64,000 bases of DNA from Sphingobium algorifonticola. GTDB taxonomy: Bacteria > Pseudomonadota > Alphaproteobacteria > Sphingomonadales > Sphingomonadaceae. The translations under genes were made by a program, and so were the position numbers. Below the pieces are notes generated by a model. It ran no database searches. It was not told the origin of the DNA and saw only the letters and a program-made list of their open reading frames with translations. The stretch lies in contig NZ_RZUL01000001.1 of assembly GCF_004005485.1 (NCBI RefSeq), positions 248,001 through 312,000 of the forward strand. The letters are read 5' to 3'. Numbering within the stretch: the first letter of the stretch is position 1; each line of letters opens with the position of its first letter. Below, piece by piece: positions 28,065-38,997 of the stretch.

Positions 28065-28697
28065 CTACCGCAGCCCGAGCGTCTTGTGCGTCTGCAAGGT
28101 CAGGCGCCATTGCGGCCGGTCCATGACGAAGGCGATCGCCACATCCACATGCGCGGCGGCATCGGGATCGTCGAGCGGCTGGACAAGCCAGTGGTCGAAT
28201 GCCCAGCCTTCCATCGCCGCATAATCGCTGCCCGGCTGCGGCCACACCAGTTTCAGCTCATGGCCGGATGTTTGGACGACCTCGCTCCCCGCCTTGGGGC
28301 TGACGCAGATCCAGTCGATGCGCGGATGCACCGGGAGCGTGCCGTTGGTCTCGATCGCAATCTCAAACCCGGCATCGTGCAGGGCATCGACCAGCGCGTC
28401 GTCCACCTGCAACATCGGTTCGCCGCCGGTCAGGACGATGTAGCGCAGCGTGCGCCCTTCGCCCCAGAACCGCTCGACGGCGGCAACCACGGCCGCCGCA
28501 TCGGCAAACTTCCCGCCGCCCGCGCCATCCGTGCCGACAAAATCGGTATCGCAAAACCGGCAGACGGCGGTCGCGCGATCGCCTTCGCGGCCCGACCAGA
28601 GATTGCACCCGGCAAAGCGCAGGAAAACCGCGCGCCGCCCGGCCTGCATCCCTTCCCCCTGCAGGGTGAGGAACATTTCCTTGACGGAATAGGCCAT
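28065..28697 (-). CDS. queE: 7-carboxy-7-deazaguanine synthase
   Basis: A 210-residue radical SAM enzyme of queuosine/7-deazaguanine synthesis. The cluster Cys are at residues 31, 46 and 49, giving the unusual C-x14-C-x2-C spacing known from QueE rather than the standard radical SAM pattern. The N-terminal LTLQGEGMQAGRRAVFLRFAG and VLTGGEPMLQVD are family features. It lies 4 bases after queC in the same direction, forming a pathway pair. Confidence 0.93.
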   Translation of the reverse strand: MAYSVKEMFLTLQGEGMQAGRRAVFLRFAGCNLWSGREGDRATAVCRFCDTDFVGTDGAGGGKFADAAAVVAAVERFWGEGRTLRYIVLTGGEPMLQVDDALVDALHDAGFEIAIETNGTLPVHPRIDWICVSPKAGSEVVQTSGHELKLVWPQPGSDYAAMEGWAFDHWLVQPLDDPDAAAHVDVAIAFVMDRPQWRLTLQTHKTLGLR

Positions 28698-28701
28698 GCG
28701 A

Positions 28702-29409
28702 TCAGGGCTTTACGGCATAGCGGGTGGGATCGGGCAGGCCCGCTTCGACAAACCCCTTCGCGCGCAGGCGGCAACTGTCGCACAGGCCGCAATGCAGCCC
28801 GTCCGGCGTCGGATCATAGCAGGACCAGCTCATCCCCGCATCCAGACCCAGCCGGTCCGCTTCCCGCACGATATCCGCCTTCGTCATGTGCTGGAGCGGC
28901 GCGTTGATGCGGACGGCATGCCCTTCCACCCCGGCCTTCGTGGCGAGCGCGGCCATCGCCTCGAACGCGGCGATGAACGCCGGCCGGCAGTCGGGATAGC
29001 CCGAATAATCGAGCGCGTTGACGCCGATGAAAATGTCCCGCGCGCCCGTCACTTCTGCAAAGCCCAAGGTGAGCGACAGAAAAATCGTGTTGCGCGCCGG
29101 GACATAAGTGACGGGAATATCGTTCCCTACCCCGCCCTTCGGCACGGCGATGTCGGCGGTCAGCGCCGATCCGCCGAATGCAGTCAGATCGAGCGGCAAC
29201 ACGATGTGCGACAGGACATTAAGGGCCTTGGCGACGCGCGCCGCGGCCTGCAATTCCACCCGGTGACGCTGGTTATAGTCGATCGTCAGCGCGAACAGTC
29301 GGTGCCCGGCCTCCCGCGCCAGGCCCGCCGCGACCATCGAATCGAGGCCACCGGAAAGCAGGACGACGGCAAAGCTGTTATCGGTATCGGATCTGGAGGA
29401 ACTAGGCAT
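28702..29409 (-). CDS. queC: 7-cyano-7-deazaguanine synthase
   Basis: A 235-residue ATP-dependent enzyme that converts 7-carboxy-7-deazaguanine to the nitrile preQ0. The PP-loop SGGLDS is at residues 19-24, and the C-terminal zinc-binding Cys cluster is in WSCYDP...[25 protein letters not shown] is characteristic. It is upstream of queE; queD and queF are not in the window. Confidence 0.95.
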   Translation of the reverse strand: MPSSSRSDTDNSFAVVLLSGGLDSMVAAGLAREAGHRLFALTIDYNQRHRVELQAAARVAKALNVLSHIVLPLDLTAFGGSALTADIAVPKGGVGNDIPVTYVPARNTIFLSLTLGFAEVTGARDIFIGVNALDYSGYPDCRPAFIAAFEAMAALATKAGVEGHAVRINAPLQHMTKADIVREADRLGLDAGMSWSCYDPTPDGLHCGLCDSCRLRAKGFVEAGLPDPTRYAVKP

Positions 29410-29474
29410 CGCCTGCCGCTACTCCCGCCGTCGCGCGGGCGCAAGACCGGGCGCGACGACGCAGAGACGACAGG

Positions 29475-29885
29475 TTATCGGCAGACGCCGACGCGCCGCC
29501 CCTCCATCGCCATGGAGAACGGCGCGCCATCGACGATCCCCTGCGCCTCGATCTGGACGAGGCGTGGTGTTTCGATGCGGATGTCCGTCCGCTCGTTACC
29601 GGCCAGGCCACAATCATTGGTCACGGCGACCGACTGCGCGCTGTCGGTCACCACGAAACGGCGGCATTGCGCGCCGGGATGGCGCAGCTGGAGCAACTGG
29701 CGCGTATCGCCCAGGCACAGATGCACGTCCTTCCCGCTTTCACGATCATGCAGCACCCAGTCGCCAGGCTCCAGCGTCGTCAGCCCGCGCGGGGCAGGCG
29801 GAACAGACTGGGGCCGACCCGCGCCAATGAGGGCGGTCAGCAGGACGGCGCCGACAAGCGCCTTGCGCGAAACGGTCGTGGCCAT
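29475..29885 (-). CDS. Small exported protein, DUF3617-like
   Basis: A 136-residue protein with an N-terminal signal or anchor helix (about 8-24), then a compact domain with PGDWVL, VHLCLGD, QCRRF and a C-terminal GRRVGVC; the four Cys and the ending resemble the DUF3617 group of periplasmic proteins. Function unknown. ATG 29885 has GGGGAA upstream. A 20-base palindrome lies about 90 bases upstream. Confidence 0.6.
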   Translation of the reverse strand: MATTVSRKALVGAVLLTALIGAGRPQSVPPAPRGLTTLEPGDWVLHDRESGKDVHLCLGDTRQLLQLRHPGAQCRRFVVTDSAQSVAVTNDCGLAGNERTDIRIETPRLVQIEAQGIVDGAPFSMAMEGRRVGVCR

Positions 29886-29974
29886 AAACAAGCGTTCCCC
29901 ACTGCGCGCGCAGCCGATGGACAGGTACGGGCACCTTTTGATGGCCGAGCGCGATATCCCCTTGCGACCATCGT

Positions 29975-29994
29975 TTGCCACAGAATTGTGGCAA
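29975..29994. promoter_or_regulatory. 20-base palindrome upstream of the DUF3617-like gene
   Basis: TTGCCACA and TGTGGCAA are perfect inverted arms separated by GAAT. It sits in a 177-base gap between hslO and the small exported protein gene, with no T-run, so an operator is more likely than a terminator. The regulator is unknown. Confidence 0.4.
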
Positions 29995-30062
29995 CTTCAT
30001 AGCGCAACCGGAACGGCTCTGCCGCAATCATCCGCTGCGATCGGAGGCGCGGGTCAGGCCGA

Positions 30063-30983
30063 TCAGTTATCGAAACTGTGCAGCGGTATCGGGAACAGCC
30101 GTGAACAGAAGGCGCAGTCTACGGTGATCTGCCCGGCCTCGTCGGCCATGTCCGCGCGCTCCTCCGCCGGAAAGCGCGCGATGACGTCTCGGATATGCGC
30201 GATGTTGCACCGGCAGCCCTTCACGATCGGGCCGGGATCAAACAGGCGCACTTCCTCTTCCTCGTGAAACAGGCGCCAGATGATGTCGGAGAGCGGCAGC
30301 CCGTCATCGGTCAGTTCGGCATCCTGCAACGTCGCCGCCAGGGCCTTGGCATGTTCCCATTCGACATGGTCGTGGCGGACATGCAGCCGCTCGCGCCCCA
30401 CTTCGCCTTCGGGGAGATGCTGAAGGAGCATGCCTGCGGCGAGGCAGCGCCCGTCAGGATCGTGGCGGCTGGCGATCTGAACGATGCTGGGGATCTGCTC
30501 CGACTGGCAGAAATAATGTTCCGCCGCTTCGCCCAGCGAACTGCCTTCGAGCGGGACGATGCCCTGGTAGCGACCGCTCGCGCCTTCGCTCGCAGGCGCG
30601 GCCTGGTCGAAAGTGATCGCCAGATAGCCCTTGCCGAACAGGCCGAACAAGGTGGGATCGGTGCCCAGCTCCGCCAACCGGTCGGCATCGAACTGAACAT
30701 AGCCGCGCACCGCGCCAGCCTGATAGTCCGCTACCAACAGGCGGACGACGCCATTTTCGGTCTGCGCCTGAAGCGTCAGTTGCCCGTCGACATGCTTGAG
30801 CGTCGATCCCAGCAGCGCGGCGAGCACCAGCGCCTGTGCCAGCAGCCGCTCGATCGGCGGCGGATAGGCATGCGCGGCCAGCACCTGCTCCAGCACCGGG
30901 CCGAGCCGCACGAGGCGACCCCGCACGCTGCGCGCGGGAATCGTGAAGCCGACAGCCTGATCGAGATCGAGGGAAAGGGGCAA
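30063..30983 (-). CDS. hslO: Hsp33 redox-regulated chaperone
   Basis: A 306-residue holdase chaperone activated by oxidative unfolding. The C-terminal zinc/redox switch is intact: CRC, then 30 residues, then CAFC. The start is unusual. There is no ATG near the expected N-terminus; TTG at 30983 gives MPLSLDLDQAVGFTIPAR, matching the family, and GGAG 8 bases upstream comes from the edge of an inverted repeat. The alternative GTG at 31073 would translate the repeat itself. It is downstream of argF in the same direction. Confidence 0.9.
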   Translation of the reverse strand: MPLSLDLDQAVGFTIPARSVRGRLVRLGPVLEQVLAAHAYPPPIERLLAQALVLAALLGSTLKHVDGQLTLQAQTENGVVRLLVADYQAGAVRGYVQFDADRLAELGTDPTLFGLFGKGYLAITFDQAAPASEGASGRYQGIVPLEGSSLGEAAEHYFCQSEQIPSIVQIASRHDPDGRCLAAGMLLQHLPEGEVGRERLHVRHDHVEWEHAKALAATLQDAELTDDGLPLSDIIWRLFHEEEEVRLFDPGPIVKGCRCNIAHIRDVIARFPAEERADMADEAGQITVDCAFCSRLFPIPLHSFDN

Positions 30984-30991
30984 GACAAAGG

Positions 30992-31063
30992 CTCCGTTCG
31001 TCCCGAGCGAAGTCGAGGGACAGGTCACGCAGCGTCCCTCGACTTCGCTCGGGACGAACGGAG
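30992..31063. repeat. Intergenic inverted repeat, CCGTTC family (copy 4)
   Basis: Perfect 29-base arms (30992-31020 and 31035-31063) with a 14-base loop, between argF and hslO. Its hslO-proximal edge carries the GGAG that appears to serve as the hslO ribosome-binding site. Confidence 0.9.
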
Positions 31064-31107
31064 GTTGGAACACAGATAGACGTTAGATAGGCGTCAATCG
31101 GAAAAAC

Positions 31108-32037
31108 TCAACCGAGCTTTCCAAGAGCCCACAGCAGCACCGACTTCTGCGCGTGCAGGCGGTTTTCCGCTTCGTCCCAGATCAGCGACTGCGGGCCGTC
31201 GATCACGTCCGCCGTCACTTCCTCTCCGCGATGGGCGGGCAGGCAGTGGAGGAAACGGGCCGTCGGCTTCGCCAGCGCCATCAGCGCGGTATCGACCTGA
31301 TAGGGCATCATCGCCGCCAGTTTCGCGTCGGCATGGTCCTGCCCCATTGAAATCCACGTATCGGTCACGATCACGTCGGCACCGCGCGCGACTTCGGCGG
31401 CGTCGCGTGACAAGCTGATCGTCGCACCGCGTGCGGTGGCTTGCTCGGCAAAGCGCGGGTCCGGCTCATAGCCTTGCGGCACGCCGATGCGGACGTTGAA
31501 CTTCATGAGTCCCGCCGCCTCGATGATCGAATGCAGCACATTATTGCCATCGCCCAGCCAGGCCCATTCGCTGCCCGGCAGGGTGAGGCCATGTTCGATG
31601 ACGGTCAGCAGGTCCGCCATGATCTGGCAGGGGTGCGACAGGTCGGTCAGGCCGTTGATGACCGGAACGGTCGCGTGATGCGCCATTTCCTCGATTTTCG
31701 CATGATCGTCGGTGCGGATCATGATCGCGTCCACCATGCGCGAAAGGACGCGCGCGGTATCGGCGATCGTCTCCCCCCGGCCCAACTGGCTGGTCGCGCC
31801 GTCGAGGATGAGCGAGGTGCCGCCCAGTTGCCGGATCGCCATGTCGAACGACACGCGGGTGCGCGTGGAGTTCTTCTCGAAGATCATGGCCAGCGTATGC
31901 CCGGCAAGCGGCGCGTCGGCATCGGCCTTGCCTTTCGGAAAACCGGCGCGCGCGGCCTTGCGGTCGATGGCGTCGCCGATCATCGCGGCGATCGCGTTGC
32001 CGCCCGCGTCGGAGAGGTTCAGGAAATGGTTTGTCAT
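31108..32037 (-). CDS. argF: Ornithine carbamoyltransferase
   Basis: A 309-residue enzyme making citrulline from ornithine and carbamoyl phosphate in arginine synthesis. The carbamoyl phosphate-binding STRTR is at residues 57-61; DLSHPCQ and the ornithine-binding [11 protein letters not shown] are present. ATG 32037 is chosen because the upstream in-frame part is encoded by an inverted repeat. It follows argD and precedes hslO on the same strand, an order common in alphaproteobacteria. Confidence 0.95.
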   Translation of the reverse strand: MTNHFLNLSDAGGNAIAAMIGDAIDRKAARAGFPKGKADADAPLAGHTLAMIFEKNSTRTRVSFDMAIRQLGGTSLILDGATSQLGRGETIADTARVLSRMVDAIMIRTDDHAKIEEMAHHATVPVINGLTDLSHPCQIMADLLTVIEHGLTLPGSEWAWLGDGNNVLHSIIEAAGLMKFNVRIGVPQGYEPDPRFAEQATARGATISLSRDAAEVARGADVIVTDTWISMGQDHADAKLAAMMPYQVDTALMALAKPTARFLHCLPAHRGEEVTADVIDGPQSLIWDEAENRLHAQKSVLLWALGKLG

Positions 32038-32061
32038 GAGAAGGCTATCCTTCCATCTACT

Positions 32062-32180
32062 CCGTTCGTCCTGAGTAGCTGCCGAGCGAAGCCGAAGCAG
32101 CGTATCGAAGGACATGAGCTTTGGCGCAGATCCTTCGATACCGGCCTTCGACAAGCTCAGTCCTTACTCAGGACGAACGG
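32062..32180. repeat. Intergenic inverted repeat, CCGTTC family (copy 5)
   Basis: A long composite copy between argD and argF: outer arms CCGTTCGTCCTGAG and CTCAGGACGAACGG, with nested partial copies (ATCGAAGGA / TCCTTCGAT) inside. It lies within a probable operon, so it could reduce argF relative to argD. Confidence 0.8.
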
Positions 32181-32196
32181 GGTTAAATCGGCCGAA

Positions 32197-33393
32197 CTAG
32201 GCCGCAACCGGCACGGCAAAGCTCCGTGCGCCTGCGGACAGGCGTTCGACGCATTCGGTGATGTGGCTTTCCTCGATCACCAGCGGCGGCAGGATGCGGA
32301 CCACATTCTGCCCCGCGGACACCGTGAGCAGCCCGTGATGATCGCGCAGATGCGCCACGAAGGATCGCGCGTCGGCGCTGTCCTTCAGCTTCAGGCCCAG
32401 CATCAGGCCCATGCCCCGCACTTCGGCGAACAGATCGTCGTGATTGGGGATCATCTGTTCCAGCGCGGCGCGCAGGCGCGCACCTGTTGCCTTCACCTGA
32501 TCGAGGAAACCCGGCGCCATCACCACGTCCATCACCGCGCTGCCCGCCGCCATCGCCAGCGGATTGCCGCCATAAGTGGAGCCATGCGTGCCGAACACCA
32601 TGCCCTTCGCCGCTTCCTCGGTCGCAAGGCATGCGCCCATCGGAAAACCGCCGCCGATGCCTTTCGCCACCGCCATGATGTCGGGGATGACGCCATATTG
32701 CTCATGCGCGAAGAAGGTGCCGGTGCGGCCATAGCCGCACTGCACTTCATCCAGGATCAGCAGCACGCCATGTTCGTCGCAGAGCGCGCGCAGGCCTTGC
32801 AGAAAATCCTGCGTCGCGGGCGTCACGCCGCCTTCGCCCTGCACAGGCTCCAGCAGGAAACCGGCGGTATTGTCGTCGATCCGCGCCGCCGCCGCTTCCA
32901 GATCGTTGAAGGGCACCACGTCGAAACCGGGCAGCAGCGGCTCGAACCCGTCGCGCATCTTGGGCTGGCTGGTCGCGCTGATCGTGCCGAGCGTCCGCCC
33001 ATGGAACGCGTTGTCGAAGCTGATGATCTTGTGCCGGTGCGGATTGCCATTGGCATAATGATAGCGCCGCGCCGTCTTGATCGCGCATTCGACCGCTTCG
33101 GCACCCGAATTGGTGAAGAACACGGTGTCGGCGAAGGTCGCATCGACCAGCCGCCTGGCAAATGCCTCACCCTGCGGACTGCCGTACAGATTGGAGACAT
33201 GCATCAAGGTCGCCGCCTGATCGGCAATCGCCTTGGTCAGCACCGGATGGCCGTGGCCGAGCAGGTTGACGGCAATGCCGCTGGCAAAATCCAGATAGCG
33301 TTCGCCGCGCTCGCCGATCAGATAGCAGCCTTCGCCACGCACCGGCCGGACATCGCACCGGGGATAAACGGGCATGAGCGGCGTAATCGACAT
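32197..33393 (-). CDS. argD: Acetylornithine aminotransferase
   Basis: A 398-residue class III PLP aminotransferase acting in arginine (and possibly lysine) synthesis. NSGAEA (95-100), Asp 215 in LDEVQCG and the Schiff-base Lys 244 in [12 protein letters not shown] are present. ATG 33393 is preceded by AAGGGA. The gene heads argD-argF; upstream are a promoter and a terminator-like hairpin. Confidence 0.94.
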   Translation of the reverse strand: MSITPLMPVYPRCDVRPVRGEGCYLIGERGERYLDFASGIAVNLLGHGHPVLTKAIADQAATLMHVSNLYGSPQGEAFARRLVDATFADTVFFTNSGAEAVECAIKTARRYHYANGNPHRHKIISFDNAFHGRTLGTISATSQPKMRDGFEPLLPGFDVVPFNDLEAAAARIDDNTAGFLLEPVQGEGGVTPATQDFLQGLRALCDEHGVLLILDEVQCGYGRTGTFFAHEQYGVIPDIMAVAKGIGGGFPMGACLATEEAAKGMVFGTHGSTYGGNPLAMAAGSAVMDVVMAPGFLDQVKATGARLRAALEQMIPNHDDLFAEVRGMGLMLGLKLKDSADARSFVAHLRDHHGLLTVSAGQNVVRILPPLVIEESHITECVERLSAGARSFAVPVAA

Positions 33394-33467
33394 GAGCGTC
33401 CCTTTCAGTTCACGATTGCATTTGCGCGGCGGGGGCAAATTGAGGCCAGGCACCAGCGCCTGAAAGC

Positions 33468-33493
33468 AAAAAGGCGGCCCCCGCCGGGCCGCC
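33468..33493 (-). terminator. Terminator-like hairpin in the argD leader
   Basis: A perfect 8-bp GC stem (33473-33480 with 33486-33493), 5-base loop, followed on the minus strand by five T (33472-33468). It lies between the likely promoter and the argD start, about 75 bases before the ATG. It has no T-run in the other direction, so it acts leftward only: a candidate attenuator. Confidence 0.6.
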
Positions 33494-33508
33494 CTGTTGC
33501 GCAATCCG

Positions 33509-33538
33509 TCTATACAGTGGCGGACGGCGGAGCGTCAA
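33509..33538 (-). promoter_or_regulatory. Sigma70-type promoter for argD
   Basis: On the minus strand, TTGACG (33538-33533) and TATAGA (33514-33509) are separated by 18 bases. Transcription would start near 33502, so the terminator-like hairpin would lie almost at the 5' end of the mRNA. The rest of the 308-base gap up to 33701 holds nothing else I can identify. Confidence 0.6.
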
Positions 33539-33701
33539 CACCGTGCATAGCGGGATACATAGCGCGATTCCGGGTGCGAGTCGGTGCCTTTACAAGCCGT
33601 CATGAATAGGAAATAGTTGCACTTCAAAATCCAGTTATGACCGGCAACCTGCGGCTCTCTGTCGCCTTGTGCCGCGCAATCTTCATCGGGGAGGCTAAAG
33701 C

Positions 33702-34171
33702 ATGGCCACAACACTGACCGTCAACGGGCAGGCGCGCGAAGTCGACGCCGATCCCGACACACCTTTGCTGTGGGTGTTGCGCGACGACCTCAATCTGACG
33801 GGCACGAAGTTCGGTTGCGGCGTGGCGCAGTGCGGCGCATGCACCGTGCATGTCGACGGTGCGCCGACACGGTCCTGCCAGTTGCCGATCTCCGCCGCCA
33901 CGGGCGCGATCACCACGATCGAGGCGATCGACGGCGCAGAGGCGAAGGCCGTGCAGGCCGCCTGGGTGGCGCTCGACGTGCCGCAGTGCGGCTATTGCCA
34001 GTCCGGCCAGATCATGAGCGCGGTCAGCCTGCTGAAGGATAACAAGACGCCCAGCGACGCCGACATCGACAGCGCGATGAGTGGCAATCTCTGCCGCTGC
34101 GCGACCTATGTCCGCATCCGCGCGGCGATCCATCAGGCAGCGAAAAGCCTCAATCCGCAGGAGAAGGCGGC

Positions 34172-34175
<4 letters not shown>
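33702..34175 (+). CDS. (2Fe-2S) subunit of a molybdenum hydroxylase, IorA-like
   Basis: A 157-residue electron-transfer subunit with a plant-type [2Fe-2S] cluster (Cys 39, 44, 47, 59) and a second cluster domain (Cys 96, 99, 131, 133 in CGYC and CRC), as in isoquinoline 1-oxidoreductase and aldehyde oxidase small subunits. Its stop overlaps the start of the large subunit gene (ATGA). No separate FAD subunit gene follows, consistent with the two-subunit, cytochrome-linked subgroup. Confidence 0.9.
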
Positions 34176-36349
<2,174 letters not shown>

Positions 36350-36381
36350 TCGCGATAAATACTAAGACCTCTTGTCGAAAT

Positions 36382-36460
36382 GTTCCCCGGCGAAAGCCAG
36401 GGTCCAGAGCAACGGGGTACAGTTCTGCGAGACTCTGCACCCCGGCTTTCGCCGGGGAAC
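36382..36460. repeat. Intergenic inverted repeat, GTTCCCCGGC family (copy 1)
   Basis: Arms GTTCCCCGGCGAAAGCC and GGCTTTCGCCGGGGAAC with imperfect inner pairing, between the convergent molybdenum hydroxylase and fliS genes, where it may stop transcription from both sides. Confidence 0.8.
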
Positions 36461-36480
36461 AAGAGAGTTAAGCATCGCCT

Positions 36481-36897
36481 TCAGCCGATCTGGTCCCAGG
36501 CGCTGGCGATGTCCGCGATCATCCCGCGGGCCTGCGTCATCGGTTCGATGCTGCGTTCGCGCACCGCGTCGATCATGTTGCGGCGAGCAGCGCGATAGAT
36601 CTGCGCAAGGGAGACGGCGACATCGCCGCCACGCTCGAAATCGAGGCTGGATTCGAGGGCATGCAGGATCGACATGGCGCGCGCCTGCTTTTCCGACGCC
36701 TTGGCCATATCGCCCTGTTCCTGCGACAGGATCGCGGCGTCGAAGGCGAGCAGCAGTTCATCGAACAGGATTTTGACGAGGCCGTGCGGCGTCGCGCCTT
36801 CGATGCGGCTGCCTGCGTGGACAGCCGCATAGGCGCGGCTGGCGTTGCCTGCCCGTGCGCCGATACCGATGCCTGCATATCCGTTGCTGTAAAACAT
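36481..36897 (-). CDS. fliS: Flagellin export chaperone FliS
   Basis: A 138-residue helical protein typical of FliS, which binds the C-terminus of unpolymerised flagellin. The segments AYAAVHAGSRIEGATPHGLVKILFDELL and LESSLDFERGGDVAVSLAQIYRAARRNM match the family. It is the last gene of the long leftward operon, after fliD. Presence of FliS rather than the FlaF/FlbT system is notable for an alphaproteobacterium. Confidence 0.9.
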   Translation of the reverse strand: MFYSNGYAGIGIGARAGNASRAYAAVHAGSRIEGATPHGLVKILFDELLLAFDAAILSQEQGDMAKASEKQARAMSILHALESSLDFERGGDVAVSLAQIYRAARRNMIDAVRERSIEPMTQARGMIADIASAWDQIG

Positions 36898-36949
36898 GGT
36901 CTGTCCGTTTCCCTGAAATAAGGCTGCTGCTTTTTATGGCGATCCCGCG

Positions 36950-38347
36950 TCAGTCTTCGCTGTTGGTCCACACCTTGATCTGCTGATCGATGTAGCTTTG
37001 CGTCGCCTTGAGCGCCGCCAGCTGCGTATCCATCGCGGCAAAGGCGGCGGCGGTGCGCGTTTCATACCGTTCCATGTCCTCATCCAGCTTTTCGAGCTGT
37101 TCGGCATAGGCTTTCTTGAGGTTCTCATATTTGGTGGTGGCGCTCTTCACTGCGCCGGTATCGGACAGCAGCGTGTCGCTGACCTTCTGCACTGCGCCAG
37201 CGAGGCCCGGATTGGTTTCGCTCGGCACCGCCGGGTTCAGCATCTGCGTGACGGCCGTCGGATTTTCGGCGAGCACCTTGTCCAGCCGCACCGTGTCGAT
37301 CTTCAGCGTGCCGTCGCGATTGGTGCCCACGCCAATGTCGCCCAGCGTCGCATAGGGACCGGAGGAAACGAGGCTGGTCGATGTCAGGCGCCCCAACTGG
37401 CGCATCATTTCGCGCACGCCCGAATCGCCCGCCAGCGCGCCGGACAAGGAAGGATCGGCACCGACGGCGGTCGCTTCGTTCAGCGTCTTGCGCAGTTCGT
37501 TGTACGCCTCGACAAACTCGGTCACCAGATCGCGCATGGTCGAGGCCGGTTCGGTGCTCGCCAAGGTCACCTTGGTGCCCGGTGCAGCCTTGTTGAGGTC
37601 GATGCGGACATAGGGAATGGCGGTATCGACCGTGTTGGTCTTGTTGCGCATCTCTATGCCGTCGATCAGGATGATGCTGTCACGCGCGTCGGCGCGCTGC
37701 ACCAGGGCGCCGGGCGCGCCGCTGGTCGTGAACCGCTGAAGGTCCGCGTCGGCGGTGCCCGCTGTAATGGTGAAGGCGCTCGCCTCGCCGGTCGCGCCCT
37801 TCAGCACCAGCCGCGCGCCGCGATTGTCGGTGACGACCGAGGCCTTGACGTCCGCGCCGGTGGCGTTGAACGCCGCCGCCAGCCCTTCCAGGCTGTTGTT
37901 CGCGCCGGTGATGTCGATCGTGTAGTCCGTTCCGCCCGTCGTCAGCGTGAGCGTGCCCAGCCCGACCGGTGTCGTCTTGGCCGCAAGCATCGCCGATTCC
38001 ATCGTCTGTGCCGACGCCAGCTGCTGCACCTCGAGCTGCGCGGGCAGGCCCGTGGGCACCCCGCCGGGGAGCAGGGCGACGCTGGCAATGGTCGGATCGT
38101 TGGAGGCAGGCTGTCCCGAAAAGCCGGTCCCGCCGAGCAGGTCGGTCAGCGCCTTGGAAAAGGCGGTGAGCGAACTGGTGGCCGATGCCAGGCCGGAAAT
38201 GCGGGCATTGTTGGTGGAAATGCGATTGTTGATCGCCGTTTCCTTTGGCTCCCGCGTTGCGGCGACGAGATCGGCGACGATCTGCGCGGAATCGATGCCC
38301 GATCCCACCCCGAGCGAATTGGCGATGCTGCTGCTGATCGACGACAT
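36950..38347 (-). CDS. fliD: Flagellar filament cap protein FliD
   Basis: A 465-residue hook-associated protein 2, which caps the filament and folds flagellin as it arrives. The N-terminal IANSLGVGSGIDSAQIVADLV and C-terminal coiled-coil region (about 415-455: YENLKKAYAEQLEKLDEDMERYETR) are characteristic. The gene lies between the unknown 159-residue gene and fliS. A sigma28-like site precedes it, so it may also be transcribed separately from the rest of the operon. Confidence 0.93.
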   Translation of the reverse strand: MSSISSSIANSLGVGSGIDSAQIVADLVAATREPKETAINNRISTNNARISGLASATSSLTAFSKALTDLLGGTGFSGQPASNDPTIASVALLPGGVPTGLPAQLEVQQLASAQTMESAMLAAKTTPVGLGTLTLTTGGTDYTIDITGANNSLEGLAAAFNATGADVKASVVTDNRGARLVLKGATGEASAFTITAGTADADLQRFTTSGAPGALVQRADARDSIILIDGIEMRNKTNTVDTAIPYVRIDLNKAAPGTKVTLASTEPASTMRDLVTEFVEAYNELRKTLNEATAVGADPSLSGALAGDSGVREMMRQLGRLTSTSLVSSGPYATLGDIGVGTNRDGTLKIDTVRLDKVLAENPTAVTQMLNPAVPSETNPGLAGAVQKVSDTLLSDTGAVKSATTKYENLKKAYAEQLEKLDEDMERYETRTAAAFAAMDTQLAALKATQSYIDQQIKVWTNSED

Positions 38348-38371
38348 GAACGGCGGTCCTTTCAGAGAGGA

Positions 38372-38398
38372 AGAACGACCGCAGGAACCGGATGTTTA
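38372..38398 (-). promoter_or_regulatory. Candidate sigma28 (FliA) promoter for fliD
   Basis: On the minus strand, TAAA and GTCGTTCT are separated by 15 bases, the spacing of FliA promoters (TAAA-N15-GCCGATAA). The -10 element is nearly the same as that found upstream of fliC (GCCGTTCT). Confidence 0.45.
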
Positions 38399-38432
38399 GC
38401 GATTATCGCAACCGCGGGTCGGGCAGCGACCG

Positions 38433-38912
38433 TCAAGCCACCTGGGCGAGTATCTGATCGACGGTGCCCGGCTTCAGATTGGCCTGCGCACCCTGCGCCA
38501 GTGCCGCCTGATCGACGATCCGCTGGGCGATCCGCGCGACCTGTTCGACCATGTCCTTGCTGGCGGGGGGCAGCGGCACGATGATGATGGGGGTGAGCGC
38601 CGTCAGCGCGGCTTCGGCACTGGCGATGCTCTGCGCGCTGCTGCCGGTGGCGCGGATCGAGGCGAGGATATCGGCGACTTCGGCGTTGACGCGCGCATAC
38701 TCCGCCGCGCTGGCAAGCTGATCCTCCACCCCGGCATCGATGTCCGCGCCTTCGCCGCTGTCGATCGGAACGGCCCGCGTGCGATTGTCCAGCGCCGCAT
38801 CGGCACTGTTGCCCGACCGGGCGGCGGCGACGGGTGCAACCGGCGGCGTCGCGGGAACCGGGGTTCCGCGATCGACGGGCGATATGTCGCTGCGTTGCAC
38901 ATAGTCGTTCAT
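38433..38912 (-). CDS. Unknown protein in the flagellar operon
   Basis: A 159-residue, Ala-rich protein with no signal peptide. The first 55 residues are Pro/Ala/Arg-rich and likely disordered; residues about 60-105 and 118-158 are predicted helical. It lies between flhB and fliD. Position and size would suit a FlaG-type or export-chaperone-like protein, but I see no diagnostic motif. AGGA lies 8 bases before the ATG. Confidence 0.7.
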   Translation of the reverse strand: MNDYVQRSDISPVDRGTPVPATPPVAPVAAARSGNSADAALDNRTRAVPIDSGEGADIDAGVEDQLASAAEYARVNAEVADILASIRATGSSAQSIASAEAALTALTPIIIVPLPPASKDMVEQVARIAQRIVDQAALAQGAQANLKPGTVDQILAQVA

Positions 38913-38997
38913 GACGCCTATCCTAAAGCGTCCCCATGAAGAGATTACGGACGAACGACCCTAAAGTTTAATTTACCCTATCAGCGGGCGGCGACGA

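Noticed and set aside
30984-31073. Longer N-terminus for Hsp33 from GTG 31073
   Set aside because: The added 30 residues come from the inverted repeat, have no Shine-Dalgarno sequence and no family counterpart.
38952-38975. Sigma28-like TAAA...GTCGTTCG upstream of the unknown 159-residue gene
   Set aside because: The -10-like part fits but the spacing to TAAA is 12, not 15.
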